This document shows, one piece after another, positions 54,895 through 63,573 of a stretch of 64,000 nt of DNA (the stretch's first letter is position 1; every line of letters begins with the position of its first letter). The notes under the pieces were generated by a model. It saw nothing but the letters and a program-made list of their open reading frames with translations. It made no database searches and had not been told where the DNA came from. Location: assembly GCF_004168285.1 (NCBI RefSeq), contig NZ_SEWF01000011.1:87556-151555 (forward strand), written 5' to 3'. The stretch is from Emticicia agri. GTDB lineage: Bacteria; Bacteroidota; Bacteroidia; Cytophagales; Spirosomataceae. Made by a program: the position numbers and the translations under genes.

Positions 54895-57345
54895 ATGAAA
54901 AATATTGCCCTTATTGTAGTTGTTCTGAGCCTTATGACAGGCTGTAAAAACCAACAACCAAACGATAACCTGAGCAGTTCTGCTGTGCAGAAACTGGGTT
55001 TAAAAAGAGTTAAACTAACCAATGGCTGGGCATTAACTCCTATTGGCAAAAGCCTGAAACTGCAGGACTTACCACTCAATTTAGTGGTTTCTCCTTCAAA
55101 AAAATACCTGGCAGTTACCAATAACGGACAAAGTACTCAAAGTATCACCCTCATTGATGTGGCAACCGAAACAATCTTAGACGATGAACCCATCGAAAAA
55201 TCATGGTTAGGTTTAGCCTTTAGCCCTGACGAAAAGCACCTCTATGCCTCTGCAGGAAATGACAATAAAATTAATATCTATAAAATTGAAAATAACCAAC
55301 TGCAAAAGGAAGGCGAGATTATTCTGGATAAACCCTGGCCTGTAAAGGTTTCACCAGCAGGACTCTGCGCCACCGAAAAGCATATTTTTGTAGTTGCCAA
55401 AGAGAATAATACACTCTATCAGTTAGATATTGCTTCAAAAAGTATTCTGAAAAAGATACCTCTTGCCGCAGAGGCCTATACCTGCATACTCTCGCCCGAT
55501 AAAGGCCTGTTATATATATCGCTTTGGGGTGGAGCCAAAGTACTGATATATGATATTGCGGCGGCGAAAATCATTGACGAAATAGCAGTTGATAAAAACC
55601 CCAACGACATGGTACTTACCAAAAATGGGCAGTACCTCTATGTTTCTCATGGAAATGACAATACGGTGTCCCTCATTGATACCAAACTAAAACAACGCAT
55701 CGAAACGCTTTCCTGCGCACTTTATCCAGACTCACCTATTGGTTCAACACCCAATGGCGTTGCCTTGAGTGATGATGAAGAATACCTTTTCATAGCCAAT
55801 GCTGATAATAACTGCTTAGCTGTTTTTGAGGTAGAAGAAAAAGGAAAAAGCCGTTCGTTAGGTTTTATTCCTACAGGTTGGTATCCCACTTCTGTCAAAA
55901 CAATCGGTGATAAAGTGTATGTAACGAATGGCAAAGGACTTTCCTCTTCGGCTAACCCCAAAGGGCCAAATCCGGTAAGTTCCAAGAGTCCGCAATTCAA
56001 AGGAGCCAACCCCGAGGCTGTTAGGGGTACGCAGTACATAGGTGGTTTGTTTAAAGGAACATTATCGATTTTTAATTTCCCTGACGAAAAAACATTAGCC
56101 GATTACTCAACAATTGTCTATGAAAATACGCCCTACAATAAAGCTAAGGAACTGGAGAGCGAAGGCCAGAAAGGAAACCCGATTCCGACCAAATTAGGTC
56201 AGAAATCGCCTATCAAATATGTATTCTATGTCATTAAAGAAAACCGTACTTACGACCAGGTTTTAGGCGATGTAAAAACCGGCAATGGTGATACTACATT
56301 ATGCTTGTTTCCCAGACGGATTACGCCAAATCAGCACGCCTTAGTAAATGAGTTTGTTTTGTTAGATAATTTTTATGTAGATGCCGAAGTAAGTGCCGAC
56401 GGACACAACTGGTCAATGGCTGCCTATGCCAACGACTATGTAGAGAAAACCTGGGTAACAAGCTATGGTGGGCGTGGCGGTACCTATGACTATGAAGGAA
56501 GCCGTGAAATTGCCTATCCGAAAAATGGCTTTATATGGGATTTTGCGCATCGGGTGGGTGTCACTTTCAGGTCGTATGGCGAATTTTCGGAGCAACGAGC
56601 AAAAATGCCCAATCTGAAAAACAATTGTAGTCTGAAATTTCCGCCTTATAATCTTTCTATTAAAGATATAACCCGTGTAGATGCCTGGAAAGCCGATTTT
56701 GATTCTTTATTAGCTAAAAACAGCGTGCCTCAATTAAGCATCGTTCGTCTCGGAAACGACCATACGGCAGGTGCAAGAGTAGGTATGCCAACCACCGAAG
56801 CTATGGTGGCTGATAATGACCTTGCGGTTGGAAAATTAGTTGAACATATTTCTAAATCTGGTATCTGGGAACAATCTGTTGTATTTATTTTAGAAGATGA
56901 TGCCCAGAATGGGTCAGACCACGTAGATGCGCACCGTTCAACTGCCTACGTAGCCGGTGGGTATGTAAAACGTGGATATGTTGACCATACCATGTATTCA
57001 ACCTCAAGTATGTTGCGTACTATGGAGTTAATTTTAGGAATTCCGCCGATGAGTCAATACGATGCCGCTGCTACACCTATGTGGCGTTGTTTCAGTAAAA
57101 CGGCTAATACCAAGCCTTTTACTGCGCTAAAAAATAATATTAATTTAGATGAACGCAATGTGGCAGTCAACCGGAACTCAATTAAATCTTCAGAGTTCGA
57201 TTTATCGAAGCCCGATTTAATTAATGATTTAGAATTCAGCCAGATTGTATGGCAGTCGGTAAAAGGACTAAAAAGCCACATGCCTGCGCCTAAAAGAAGT
57301 GCTTTTTTAATGCTGAAAGAAGAAGAGGAAGATGAGGATGATTGA
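54895..57345 (+). CDS. bifunctional YncE-like propeller/phosphoesterase lipoprotein
   Basis: An 816-residue lipoprotein (lipobox LMTGC, Cys17). Residues about 35-400 form a YncE/YVTN-type beta-propeller (KYLAVTNNGQSTQSITLIDV, GLAFSPDEKHLYASAGNDNK, MVLTKNGQYLYVSHGNDNTV). Residues about 435-780 form an alkaline-phosphatase-like phosphoesterase (VIKENRTYDQVLGDVKTGNG, DNFYVDAEVSADGHNWSMAA, FILEDDAQNGSDHVDAHRS). The two-domain arrangement is known in Bacteroidota. It ends in an acidic tail (EEEEDEDD). Substrate unknown; a role in phosphate or phospholipid turnover is possible. Confidence 0.9.
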   Translation: MKNIALIVVVLSLMTGCKNQQPNDNLSSSAVQKLGLKRVKLTNGWALTPIGKSLKLQDLPLNLVVSPSKKYLAVTNNGQSTQSITLIDVATETILDDEPIEKSWLGLAFSPDEKHLYASAGNDNKINIYKIENNQLQKEGEIILDKPWPVKVSPAGLCATEKHIFVVAKENNTLYQLDIASKSILKKIPLAAEAYTCILSPDKGLLYISLWGGAKVLIYDIAAAKIIDEIAVDKNPNDMVLTKNGQYLYVSHGNDNTVSLIDTKLKQRIETLSCALYPDSPIGSTPNGVALSDDEEYLFIANADNNCLAVFEVEEKGKSRSLGFIPTGWYPTSVKTIGDKVYVTNGKGLSSSANPKGPNPVSSKSPQFKGANPEAVRGTQYIGGLFKGTLSIFNFPDEKTLADYSTIVYENTPYNKAKELESEGQKGNPIPTKLGQKSPIKYVFYVIKENRTYDQVLGDVKTGNGDTTLCLFPRRITPNQHALVNEFVLLDNFYVDAEVSADGHNWSMAAYANDYVEKTWVTSYGGRGGTYDYEGSREIAYPKNGFIWDFAHRVGVTFRSYGEFSEQRAKMPNLKNNCSLKFPPYNLSIKDITRVDAWKADFDSLLAKNSVPQLSIVRLGNDHTAGARVGMPTTEAMVADNDLAVGKLVEHISKSGIWEQSVVFILEDDAQNGSDHVDAHRSTAYVAGGYVKRGYVDHTMYSTSSMLRTMELILGIPPMSQYDAAATPMWRCFSKTANTKPFTALKNNINLDERNVAVNRNSIKSSEFDLSKPDLINDLEFSQIVWQSVKGLKSHMPAPKRSAFLMLKEEEEDEDD

Positions 57346-57400
57346 GAGTATGTTTAAAAATTATTTACGATTATAAAATTTTGAAGTAACCTCTCAGCTT

Positions 57401-57440
57401 GGACCTCCTGATAAATCAGATATAATTTATCAGGAGGCCC
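57401..57440 (+). terminator. strong hairpin after the phosphoesterase gene
   Basis: GGACCTCCTGATAAAT and ATTTATCAGGAGGCCC form a stem of about 15 pairs with an eight-base loop, followed by TTAAATTTAG. The T run is short. The rest of the gap to 57688 is AT-rich without recognised signals. Confidence 0.65.
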
Positions 57441-57688
57441 TTAAATTTAGACAATCGTCTAACAACCTTCCTACTATAACCAAAATACCTCTCTCCTATT
57501 TATACAATTCTCATCATAAACATGATTTAACATTCGGCAAAATCTATTTACTGAATTCATCAAAATAAATATTTAGATAATTATCTAAATATTTATTGAT
57601 TTTTCTTGCAGGAATCAATTTTGTTTCTTAACGTTGTATCGTAGTTCCAACAAAAACTACAAATGTTCAACTTAAACTTTACAAAAAA

Positions 57689-58510
57689 ATGGAAACCCAT
57701 GTTCCGGCAACAATGCCTGTGACGCTCGATGAGATTATTTTCGAGCACCGAAACAAAAACTATGGAGCCTATGAGCTTCGAAAAACTTATACTTCTACTG
57801 TCAACCGTGCCATGTGGATTGGCATCACGCTCTTTTCAGCACTCTTTATTACTTCTTACATTTTTGCACATCAGAAAGATAAAGAGGAAAAAGTAACTAT
57901 CGTTGAGTTAAATCCAGGGCTTATTAAACCGGATGAAATTCCGCCAGTTGAACCGCTTCCGGAGCCGGAGCCACCAAGAGAAGTTGAGCGTGCCAGAACT
58001 ATTCAGTATGTAGCTCCAGAAGTAGTACAAAATACAGAAGAGGAGATACCACCACCAACACCAGAGGAAATGGAAACCGCAGTTATTAGTACTGCAACAA
58101 CGCCTGGAGAAGATGCAACAAGCATTATTACCGAAGCCCCCCCGGCAATTGCTCCTCCGGTTGAAACAAAGATTGCAGAAGTAGAAGATGAAAATAAGGA
58201 ATTTATAACAGTAGAAGTAAATCCGTCATTTGTTGGTGGTACAAGTGAACTGTACAAATTTCTGGGAAAAACATTGCAATATCCATCAGCAGCGCAGAGA
58301 AACAATGTAGGCGGACGCGTTTATATGAGTTTTGTTATCGAAAAAGATGGCAGTATTACTGATGTAAAAGTAGTAAAAGGTGTAGGTTTTGGTTTGGACG
58401 AAGAAGCTACCAGAGTAGTGAAGCTGATGCCAAAATGGATTCCGGGAAAACAAAACGGTAGAAACGTGAGAGTAAGATTTACATTACCAGTAACATTTAA
58501 ACTTGAATAG
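57689..58510 (+). CDS. TonB-family energy transducer
   Basis: A 273-residue inner-membrane protein. The N-terminus has the MPVTLDEIIFEHRNKNYGAY motif typical of Bacteroidota TonB proteins, one membrane helix at about residues 38-60, a proline/glutamate-rich periplasmic spacer (about 75-170), and a TonB_C domain at about 185-273 (VNPSFVGGTSELYKFLGKTL, GGRVYMSFVIEKDGSITDVK). It transfers proton-motive energy to outer-membrane receptors such as the one at 18109-20676; no ExbB/ExbD genes are in the window. Confidence 0.93.
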   Translation: METHVPATMPVTLDEIIFEHRNKNYGAYELRKTYTSTVNRAMWIGITLFSALFITSYIFAHQKDKEEKVTIVELNPGLIKPDEIPPVEPLPEPEPPREVERARTIQYVAPEVVQNTEEEIPPPTPEEMETAVISTATTPGEDATSIITEAPPAIAPPVETKIAEVEDENKEFITVEVNPSFVGGTSELYKFLGKTLQYPSAAQRNNVGGRVYMSFVIEKDGSITDVKVVKGVGFGLDEEATRVVKLMPKWIPGKQNGRNVRVRFTLPVTFKLE

Positions 58511-58597
58511 CAAATGAGCACACAATTAATGCCCCGAAGCCCCCCGAAATGAAGTATTTCGATTTCGTCAAAATTTTTTTATTTGAGGTAATACCGA

Positions 58598-58631
58598 CAG
58601 TCCGGGTGATTTTCGCCCGGACTGTTTTTTT
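58598..58631 (+). terminator. intrinsic terminator after the TonB gene
   Basis: CAGTCCGGG and CCCGGACTG pair around a short loop and are followed by seven T. It lies about 90 bases past the stop. Confidence 0.92.
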
Positions 58632-58643
58632 GGCAACAATTAA

Positions 58644-58727
58644 TTGCCACAATGTACACAAGGGTAACACAATGTTACACAATAAAAAGATAGTGTAACA
58701 TCGTGCCTCTTGTGTACATTGTGGCAA
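58644..58727. repeat. long imperfect palindrome before nspC
   Basis: TTGCCACAATGTACACAAG and CTTGTGTACATTGTGGCAA are perfect 19-base inverted arms, and inside TGTTACAC pairs with GTGTAACA. The whole 84 bases fold into one hairpin. It lies past the terminator and is too far from the TonB gene to be its terminator. Confidence 0.75.
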
Positions 58728-58793
58728 AATAATTTTAGTTATATTATATTTCTGCTAAACCAATCAAATCCGTCAAATCTGATAGAAAATGAG

Positions 58794-58801
58794 TAATTTT
58801 G
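58794..58801 (+). promoter_or_regulatory. -7 element of nspC
   Basis: TAATTTTG followed by CAG fits TAnnTTTG and lies 25 bases before the nspC start. Confidence 0.45.
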
Positions 58802-58826
58802 CAGTCAATTAGATTAATTTCAGCAA

Positions 58827-59963
58827 ATGGCCATTAATATAGCTAAAATCCCGTCGCCGTCTTATGTTTTAGAAGAAAAACTATTACGTCGGAATCTTGA
58901 ATTACTGAATCGTGTACAAAATGAATCAGGCGCACAGATTATTCTGGCTCTGAAAGGTTTTTCGATGTATGCCACTTTCCCGATGGTGTATAAATATTTG
59001 TCAGGTGCAACAGCCAGCTCATTAAACGAAGCCCGACTGATTGTAGAAGAAATGGGTTGTCTGGCTCATACTTACTGCCCTGCTTATAAACCTGTTGAGT
59101 TTGCCGATATGATGCGTTATAGCAGCCATATTACGTTCAATTCGTTGAATCAATGGAATCAGTTTAAGCCTCAGATAGAAAAACACCGCAGAAAAATATC
59201 ATGTGGATTAAGAATCAACCCACAATATGCCGAGGTTTCTACTGATATGTATAACCCATGCATTCCGGGTTCACGTCTGGGTATTACGAGAGATTTATTA
59301 GGCGAAAAACTACCTGAAGGTATTGAGGGTTTACACTCACACACCCTTTGTGAAAACGACTCTTATACCTTAGAGCGTACTTTAGTGCATATTGAAGAGA
59401 AATTCGGTGATTTATTGCACCAGATTAAATGGTTGAATCTGGGTGGCGGACACTTGATGACACGTGAAGGCTACGACCATGCGCACCTGATAAAACAGAT
59501 TAAACGACTGCGGGAAACCTATCATATCGAAGTGATTCTTGAACCCGGTTCAGCTATCGGCTGGCAGACGGGGTATCTGGTATCTACCGTCTTAGATATT
59601 GTTGATGCCCAGGGGATTGATGTAGCAATCCTGGACGTGTCTTTTGCCGCTCATATGCCTGATACGCTTGAAATGCCCTATAAACCACGTATCTGGGGAG
59701 CAACTGATGCTGTAGAAGGTAAACCTACCTACCGCATGGGAGGAATGACCTGTCTGGCAGGTGATTTTATGGGTGATTATTCTTTCGACCAGCCTTTAAA
59801 AATCGGCGATACTGTGGTTTTTGATGATATGATACACTATACTATGGTAAAAACGACAACATTCAATGGTGTCGGGCTACCATCAATAGGTATCTGGAAA
59901 GAGAATGATGAGTTTGAGTTGTTGAAGAAATTTGGATTCAGAACTTACAAGGATAGGATATAA
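58827..59963 (+). CDS. nspC: carboxynorspermidine/carboxyspermidine decarboxylase
   Basis: A 378-residue PLP enzyme of the alanine-racemase/DapDC fold type III class that decarboxylates the carboxylated triamine made by the dehydrogenase at 52563. Lys43 in LALKGFSMYA is the PLP lysine. LHSHTLCENDSYTLERT, WLNLGGGHLMTREGYD and LEPGSAIGWQTGYLVSTVLD are characteristic for NspC. The length is normal. With the dehydrogenase it completes the alternative spermidine pathway. Confidence 0.95.
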   Translation: MAINIAKIPSPSYVLEEKLLRRNLELLNRVQNESGAQIILALKGFSMYATFPMVYKYLSGATASSLNEARLIVEEMGCLAHTYCPAYKPVEFADMMRYSSHITFNSLNQWNQFKPQIEKHRRKISCGLRINPQYAEVSTDMYNPCIPGSRLGITRDLLGEKLPEGIEGLHSHTLCENDSYTLERTLVHIEEKFGDLLHQIKWLNLGGGHLMTREGYDHAHLIKQIKRLRETYHIEVILEPGSAIGWQTGYLVSTVLDIVDAQGIDVAILDVSFAAHMPDTLEMPYKPRIWGATDAVEGKPTYRMGGMTCLAGDFMGDYSFDQPLKIGDTVVFDDMIHYTMVKTTTFNGVGLPSIGIWKENDEFELLKKFGFRTYKDRI

Positions 59964-59983
59964 AAAACAGGATAGGCTCTCGC

Positions 59984-61099
59984 CTATCCTGCTACCTCAT
60001 ATATTACCTCATGTGCCTCATCAATTTGCGGTATTTCTAATTTTTCTATCATCCGCTCCAGCACATTCACAGGCACTACATATTCCCGGTTTCTGTTCTG
60101 ACTGAGCAATTGAAGATAAGGCACTTCCAGATAAATCAGCTTTACTGTTGCCCCGTAAGTAACCATTAAATCTATCAGTTGCTGGCGGTTCTGACGGGTG
60201 ATATTCGTAGCATTCCACACAAAAGACTGCTTCCTTCTTAAATACACACGAGCCTGTTCTTTGGCTAACTGAATCACCCTGCCATTATTCTCTTTATCAG
60301 TCGGGCTTATTTTTAACTCTCTGCGGATATTATCGAGACTAATAACAGGTATATCTCCCAGCTGCTTCTGAATATAGGTATCTTTTCCTGTACCCGGCAA
60401 AGCCGATAAAACAATTACCTCAAAGAAACTATCTTTATTCTGATAAGGTTCATAGTCAGCACTGCGTGACTCTTTGTTGAAATATTCAAACCTTGCCAGA
60501 TTAGAGGGAAAAGCCTTGGGTTTACCCCAACAGTCCTTTTCTATACAAAACTCTTTGAATAATTCCACTCTATAAAGTAAATCCGCTTTATCTGCACATT
60601 CCCTGCCCAGTACATCAGCTTTTGCCAGAAGTACTAACCATTGCAGATTCACCGCTAAACTTGCCTGATACAATGCTTTTTCAGGATTTTCTTTTTCAAA
60701 AATCCATAAAGGTAAGCCATGATAACGTACTAGTTTAGCTATTGTCTCACGAATGCCAAAGGGTGTCGGTATCTCCCGATACAATATCTGTCTGACTGTC
60801 CGCTCCCCTTTTTTAGCATGTCCTTTTGACGTGATGCTTCCATCCTGTTCCAGAACCGTTGTAGAACGTTTCTCAATATCATGCATCAAGGCAGAAGCCC
60901 ATAGAATTTCCTGTGCCTGTGCATCTAAATCCTGAAATTCGGGTAGTTTACCCATTTCTTCTACCACCATTCGGGTATGTATTTCTACATCTCTCTCAGC
61001 GTGGTGTCGGGCATCTTGCGGCACACCTCGCATATCACGCACCCACAAGAATGTTTCATAGAGATGCTCCCATGTTTTGTTTTTGCTTAATTGCCACAT
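59984..61099 (-). CDS. HD-Pnk: HD phosphoesterase fused to 5'-OH polynucleotide kinase
   Basis: A 371-residue protein with two catalytic modules. The N-terminal HD domain has His32/His33 (ARHHAERD), His73-Asp74 (ASALMHDIEKRS) and His94 (SKGHAKKG), the set for a metal-dependent 2',3'-phosphoesterase. The C-terminal P-loop kinase has ALPGTGKDTY (about residues 233-242), the lid and acceptor pieces VISLDNIRRELK and VWNATNITRQNRQQL. A protein of this architecture from Runella slithyformis is known to heal both 5'-OH and 3'-phosphate ends. It overlaps the ligase gene by 13 bases. Confidence 0.9.
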   Translation of the reverse strand: MWQLSKNKTWEHLYETFLWVRDMRGVPQDARHHAERDVEIHTRMVVEEMGKLPEFQDLDAQAQEILWASALMHDIEKRSTTVLEQDGSITSKGHAKKGERTVRQILYREIPTPFGIRETIAKLVRYHGLPLWIFEKENPEKALYQASLAVNLQWLVLLAKADVLGRECADKADLLYRVELFKEFCIEKDCWGKPKAFPSNLARFEYFNKESRSADYEPYQNKDSFFEVIVLSALPGTGKDTYIQKQLGDIPVISLDNIRRELKISPTDKENNGRVIQLAKEQARVYLRRKQSFVWNATNITRQNRQQLIDLMVTYGATVKLIYLEVPYLQLLSQNRNREYVVPVNVLERMIEKLEIPQIDEAHEVIYEVAG

Positions 61100-61797
61100 A
61101 GCCCACCTCCTTTTTCGTGTATCAGGGGAGCACGTTTCCAGTTACGTGTCCAGTGTTCATTGGTTTTTACGTGTCCTTTTCTTACGTATTTCAATACATT
61201 TGCAGCAAAGGTATCCACCGGATATTCAGCCATGTTACGGCTCACAATGCCTTCAATAGTGCAAGGTTTTTGTGTAGCTATATCTACTGAATCAAACACG
61301 CTGGGTTGCGAAATCTTCACCAATATATCTGCCTCAAATTCTTTCTGAGATACAGGCATCGTTGCTTCGCCCAATACATTTACTACGGGTAAATCAAATA
61401 GCTGGGCTATGAATTGGGTTTCTTCCCATGAAAGCCAGTAATCTAATTGTCTTATCCCAAAAACAAAGTAATGCGCCGGAAGTTTCAGGTATTCAATGGA
61501 ATGAATGGCGTAGAGGTTTTCGCCAAAAATCTCATAATCGCCTAAGTCATTTTTCAAAAGCTCCCAATGCTGACGTATCTGTTGTGTCCAAGGTGAGGTG
61601 GTTGGGGTAGCATGCGAACGGGCAAAAACCCCATAGCGGCTCAGGCAATTGTTTTCACCGTCGAGTTTTTCGGTGTGTACAATGTGCGGTACCTGTTGGA
61701 AATCATTCCAGTAAGTATAATTGATTCTATCGTCGGAAGTCGTACCGGGAGAAAACGGATAATGGTACGTTCTTCCATATTTTCTTGAAATTGCCAT
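61087..61797 (-). CDS. ATP-dependent RNA/polynucleotide ligase
   Basis: A 236-residue nucleotidyltransferase of the covalent ligase superfamily, RNA-ligase-like. Motif I is HTEKLDGENN with Lys44 as the AMP acceptor, motif III is YEIFGENLYAIHSIEY, motif IV is TIEGIVSRN and motif V is VLKYVRKGHVK. It is short and lacks a clear C-terminal accessory domain. Its start precedes HD-Pnk and the two overlap, so one transcript gives the healing and the sealing activity together. Substrate (RNA or DNA) not determined. Confidence 0.87.
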   Translation of the reverse strand: MAISRKYGRTYHYPFSPGTTSDDRINYTYWNDFQQVPHIVHTEKLDGENNCLSRYGVFARSHATPTTSPWTQQIRQHWELLKNDLGDYEIFGENLYAIHSIEYLKLPAHYFVFGIRQLDYWLSWEETQFIAQLFDLPVVNVLGEATMPVSQKEFEADILVKISQPSVFDSVDIATQKPCTIEGIVSRNMAEYPVDTFAANVLKYVRKGHVKTNEHWTRNWKRAPLIHEKGGGLCGN

Positions 61798-61970
61798 TTT
61801 GTAATTAATTTAAATCCTAAACAATACCATAGCAGCCTGCTGGTTATCAGCAAGTTACTGTCGATGATGTCTGGATACGCATTACATGGTTTCTCAAGAA
61901 TTTGAAGGATTACTTATATTTATTTTTTTGTAAAGGTAGGGAGAAATTTCAAAAACAAAAAATCCAACAA

Positions 61971-62000
61971 AAAAGCCTTTCCCTGAAGAGAAAGGCCTTT
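61971..62000 (-). terminator. intrinsic terminator of the rpsF-rpsR-rplI operon
   Basis: On the minus strand AAAGGCCTTTC pairs with GAAAGGCTTT (one bulge) and is followed by a T run (TTTTTTG). It lies 25 bases past the rplI stop. Confidence 0.88.
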
Positions 62001-62024
62001 ATAAATATATCGTATGTGCTACGA

Positions 62025-62468
62025 TTATGCTTCAGCAACTACTTTTACAGTTACTTTTTGTTTCACTTCTTTATGAAGGTCAACAGTAGCTGAGTAATCA
62101 CCTACATTTTTGATGTCTTCTAAAGCGATTTTCTTGCGGTCGATGTCAAATCCTTTTTCTTTCAAGGCATCTGCCACTTGTGTGTTAGTTACACGACCGA
62201 AGATACGACCACTCTCACCGGTTTTCATCGGGATAGTGATTTCGATACCGCCGATAGCTTCTGCTATATTTAAAGCTTCAGTTTTGATTTTCTCGGCTTT
62301 ATGAGCAGCTTGTTTAAGGTTTTCTGCCAGAACCTTACGATTCGACGTAGTGGCTAATTGTGCAAAGCCTTGCGGAATAAGGTAGTTACGGGCATAACCT
62401 GGCTTTACAACAACCAGATCATTTTTGTAGCCTAACCCTACTATATCAGTTTTTAATATTATTTCCAT
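62025..62468 (-). CDS. rplI: 50S ribosomal protein L9
   Basis: A 147-residue ribosomal protein; the ATG at 62468 gives MEIILKTDIVGLGYKNDLVV, the canonical N-terminus, whereas a frame from 62546 adds 26 residues encoded by repeat DNA. VVVKPGYARNYLIPQGFAQL is the signature. It binds 23S rRNA. Third gene of the rpsF-rpsR-rplI operon, separated from rpsR by a palindromic repeat. Confidence 0.97.
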   Translation of the reverse strand: MEIILKTDIVGLGYKNDLVVVKPGYARNYLIPQGFAQLATTSNRKVLAENLKQAAHKAEKIKTEALNIAEAIGGIEITIPMKTGESGRIFGRVTNTQVADALKEKGFDIDRKKIALEDIKNVGDYSATVDLHKEVKQKVTVKVVAEA

Positions 62469-62496
62469 TTTTCTTACTTGTGAATGAGATATTTTA

Positions 62497-62605
62497 TTGA
62501 TTGAGCGATTGAGTGATTGTGTGATTGAGTGATTATTAAACCACATTCATTCACGGTAGCTTAAGCTACTTAATCACTGATTCACTCATTCACTAAATCA
62601 CTAAA
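62497..62605. repeat. AT-rich palindromic repeat, member 2, inside the ribosomal operon
   Basis: On the plus strand one half is built from GATTGAGTGATTGTG-type units and the other from AATCACTGATTCACTCATTC, its inverse. The centre has the perfect dyad GTAGCTTAAGCTAC, and ATTATTAAACCACATTC is shared with the element at 37232. It lies between rpsR and rplI and would be transcribed with them. Confidence 0.65.
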
Positions 62606-62875
62606 TTATTTAAGTCCGTCTGCAACGAATGGTAATAAAGCCAGGTGTCTGGCACGTTTGATAGCTACAGAAACCTTGCGTTGGAATTTAAGGCTATTGC
62701 CCGTCAGACGGCGAGGAAGGATTTTACCTTGCTCATTCACAAATTTCAATAAGAAATTCGGGTCTTTATAATCTACATATTTAATACCGGCTTTTTTGAA
62801 GCGGCAATATTTTTTACGAGCCGTATCTTTTCTATCTACCGGGTCGTTTATCAATGACATTGTGTTATTTCTCAT
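62606..62875 (-). CDS. rpsR: 30S ribosomal protein S18
   Basis: An 89-residue ribosomal protein (84 if started at the second ATG at 62860, MSLINDPVD). [20 protein letters not shown] and [20 protein letters not shown] are diagnostic. The first ATG overlaps the rpsF stop (TAATG), which favours translational coupling and the upstream start. It forms a complex with S6. Confidence 0.96.
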   Translation of the reverse strand: MRNNTMSLINDPVDRKDTARKKYCRFKKAGIKYVDYKDPNFLLKFVNEQGKILPRRLTGNSLKFQRKVSVAIKRARHLALLPFVADGLK

Positions 62876-63273
62876 TATGCGTTTTCTTCGGTTGTTGCCT
62901 CAGCTTTTTCAGCTTTAGCAGGTTCTACATTTTTCTTTCCGATTAAGCCTTTGCTGCGGCGATCGCTGTAGTCAAGAGCATACTTGTCTAATTTCGTAGT
63001 CAAATAACGCATAACACGCTCATCACGTTTGAAATCTGTTTCCAATACTGCTACGATTTTTGCATCAGCTTTGTACTGGAACAACTGATAATAACCCGTG
63101 TTTTTGTGCTGAATGGTATAGGCCAATTTACGAAGACCCCAATGCTCTTCATGAACTAACTCAGCACCATTATCAGTCAATGTTTTTTTGAATTTTTCGA
63201 CAGCTTCCTTTATCTGGGTTTCAGATAAAACGGGAGTTAAAATGAAAACTGTCTCATACTGGTTTTGAAACAT
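62875..63273 (-). CDS. rpsF: 30S ribosomal protein S6
   Basis: A 132-residue ribosomal protein with [20 protein letters not shown] at the N-terminus and [20 protein letters not shown] in the middle. The C-terminal 30 residues are Lys/Ala/Glu-rich, as is usual for the phylum. First gene of the operon, with a good promoter upstream. Confidence 0.97.
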   Translation of the reverse strand: MFQNQYETVFILTPVLSETQIKEAVEKFKKTLTDNGAELVHEEHWGLRKLAYTIQHKNTGYYQLFQYKADAKIVAVLETDFKRDERVMRYLTTKLDKYALDYSDRRSKGLIGKKNVEPAKAEKAEATTEENA

Positions 63274-63327
63274 ACTAAAAACAGTGTTTAATTAAGAATT
63301 TTAAATTTGTCCTCAAAAATGAGGGTG

Positions 63328-63358
63328 CAAAGGTAAGAATTTTATGGTAGAATGAAAA
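63328..63358 (-). promoter_or_regulatory. promoter of the rpsF operon
   Basis: On the minus strand TTTT, 19 bases and TACCTTTG fit the -33/-7 pattern, followed by CACCC. A CCTCATTTTTGAGG hairpin lies in the leader at 63311-63324 and could be a control element. Confidence 0.65.
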
Positions 63359-63400
63359 GTATTGGGGAAATATTTTTTGTAAGTGGTTGAAACTGAGTCT

Positions 63401-63572
63401 TGAACTATGATTTACCCGCACGGCGTCCGCTGATTATATGATTGAACTGAATTGCAATGCGCAGCCTTCGTACGGTTGAAGGCTCAATTGAACTTAGACT
63501 TAAAAGACGTTTCATTAAAAAATCACTATAATCATTTAATCAGCGGACGCCGCGCGGCTAAATCAAAGTTCA
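63401..63572. repeat. MITE-like element with 36-base inverted ends
   Basis: The left end 63401-63436 and the right end 63537-63572 are inverted copies with only a few mismatches (core CGGCGTCCGCTGATTA and TAATCAGCGGACGCCG). The 100-base centre is unique. It abuts the left end of the IS3-type element by one base. Confidence 0.8.
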
Positions 63573-63573
63573 G

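Noticed and set aside
62469..62546. Upstream start of rplI
   Set aside because: The extra 26 residues are translated from the repeat element and precede the canonical L9 N-terminus.
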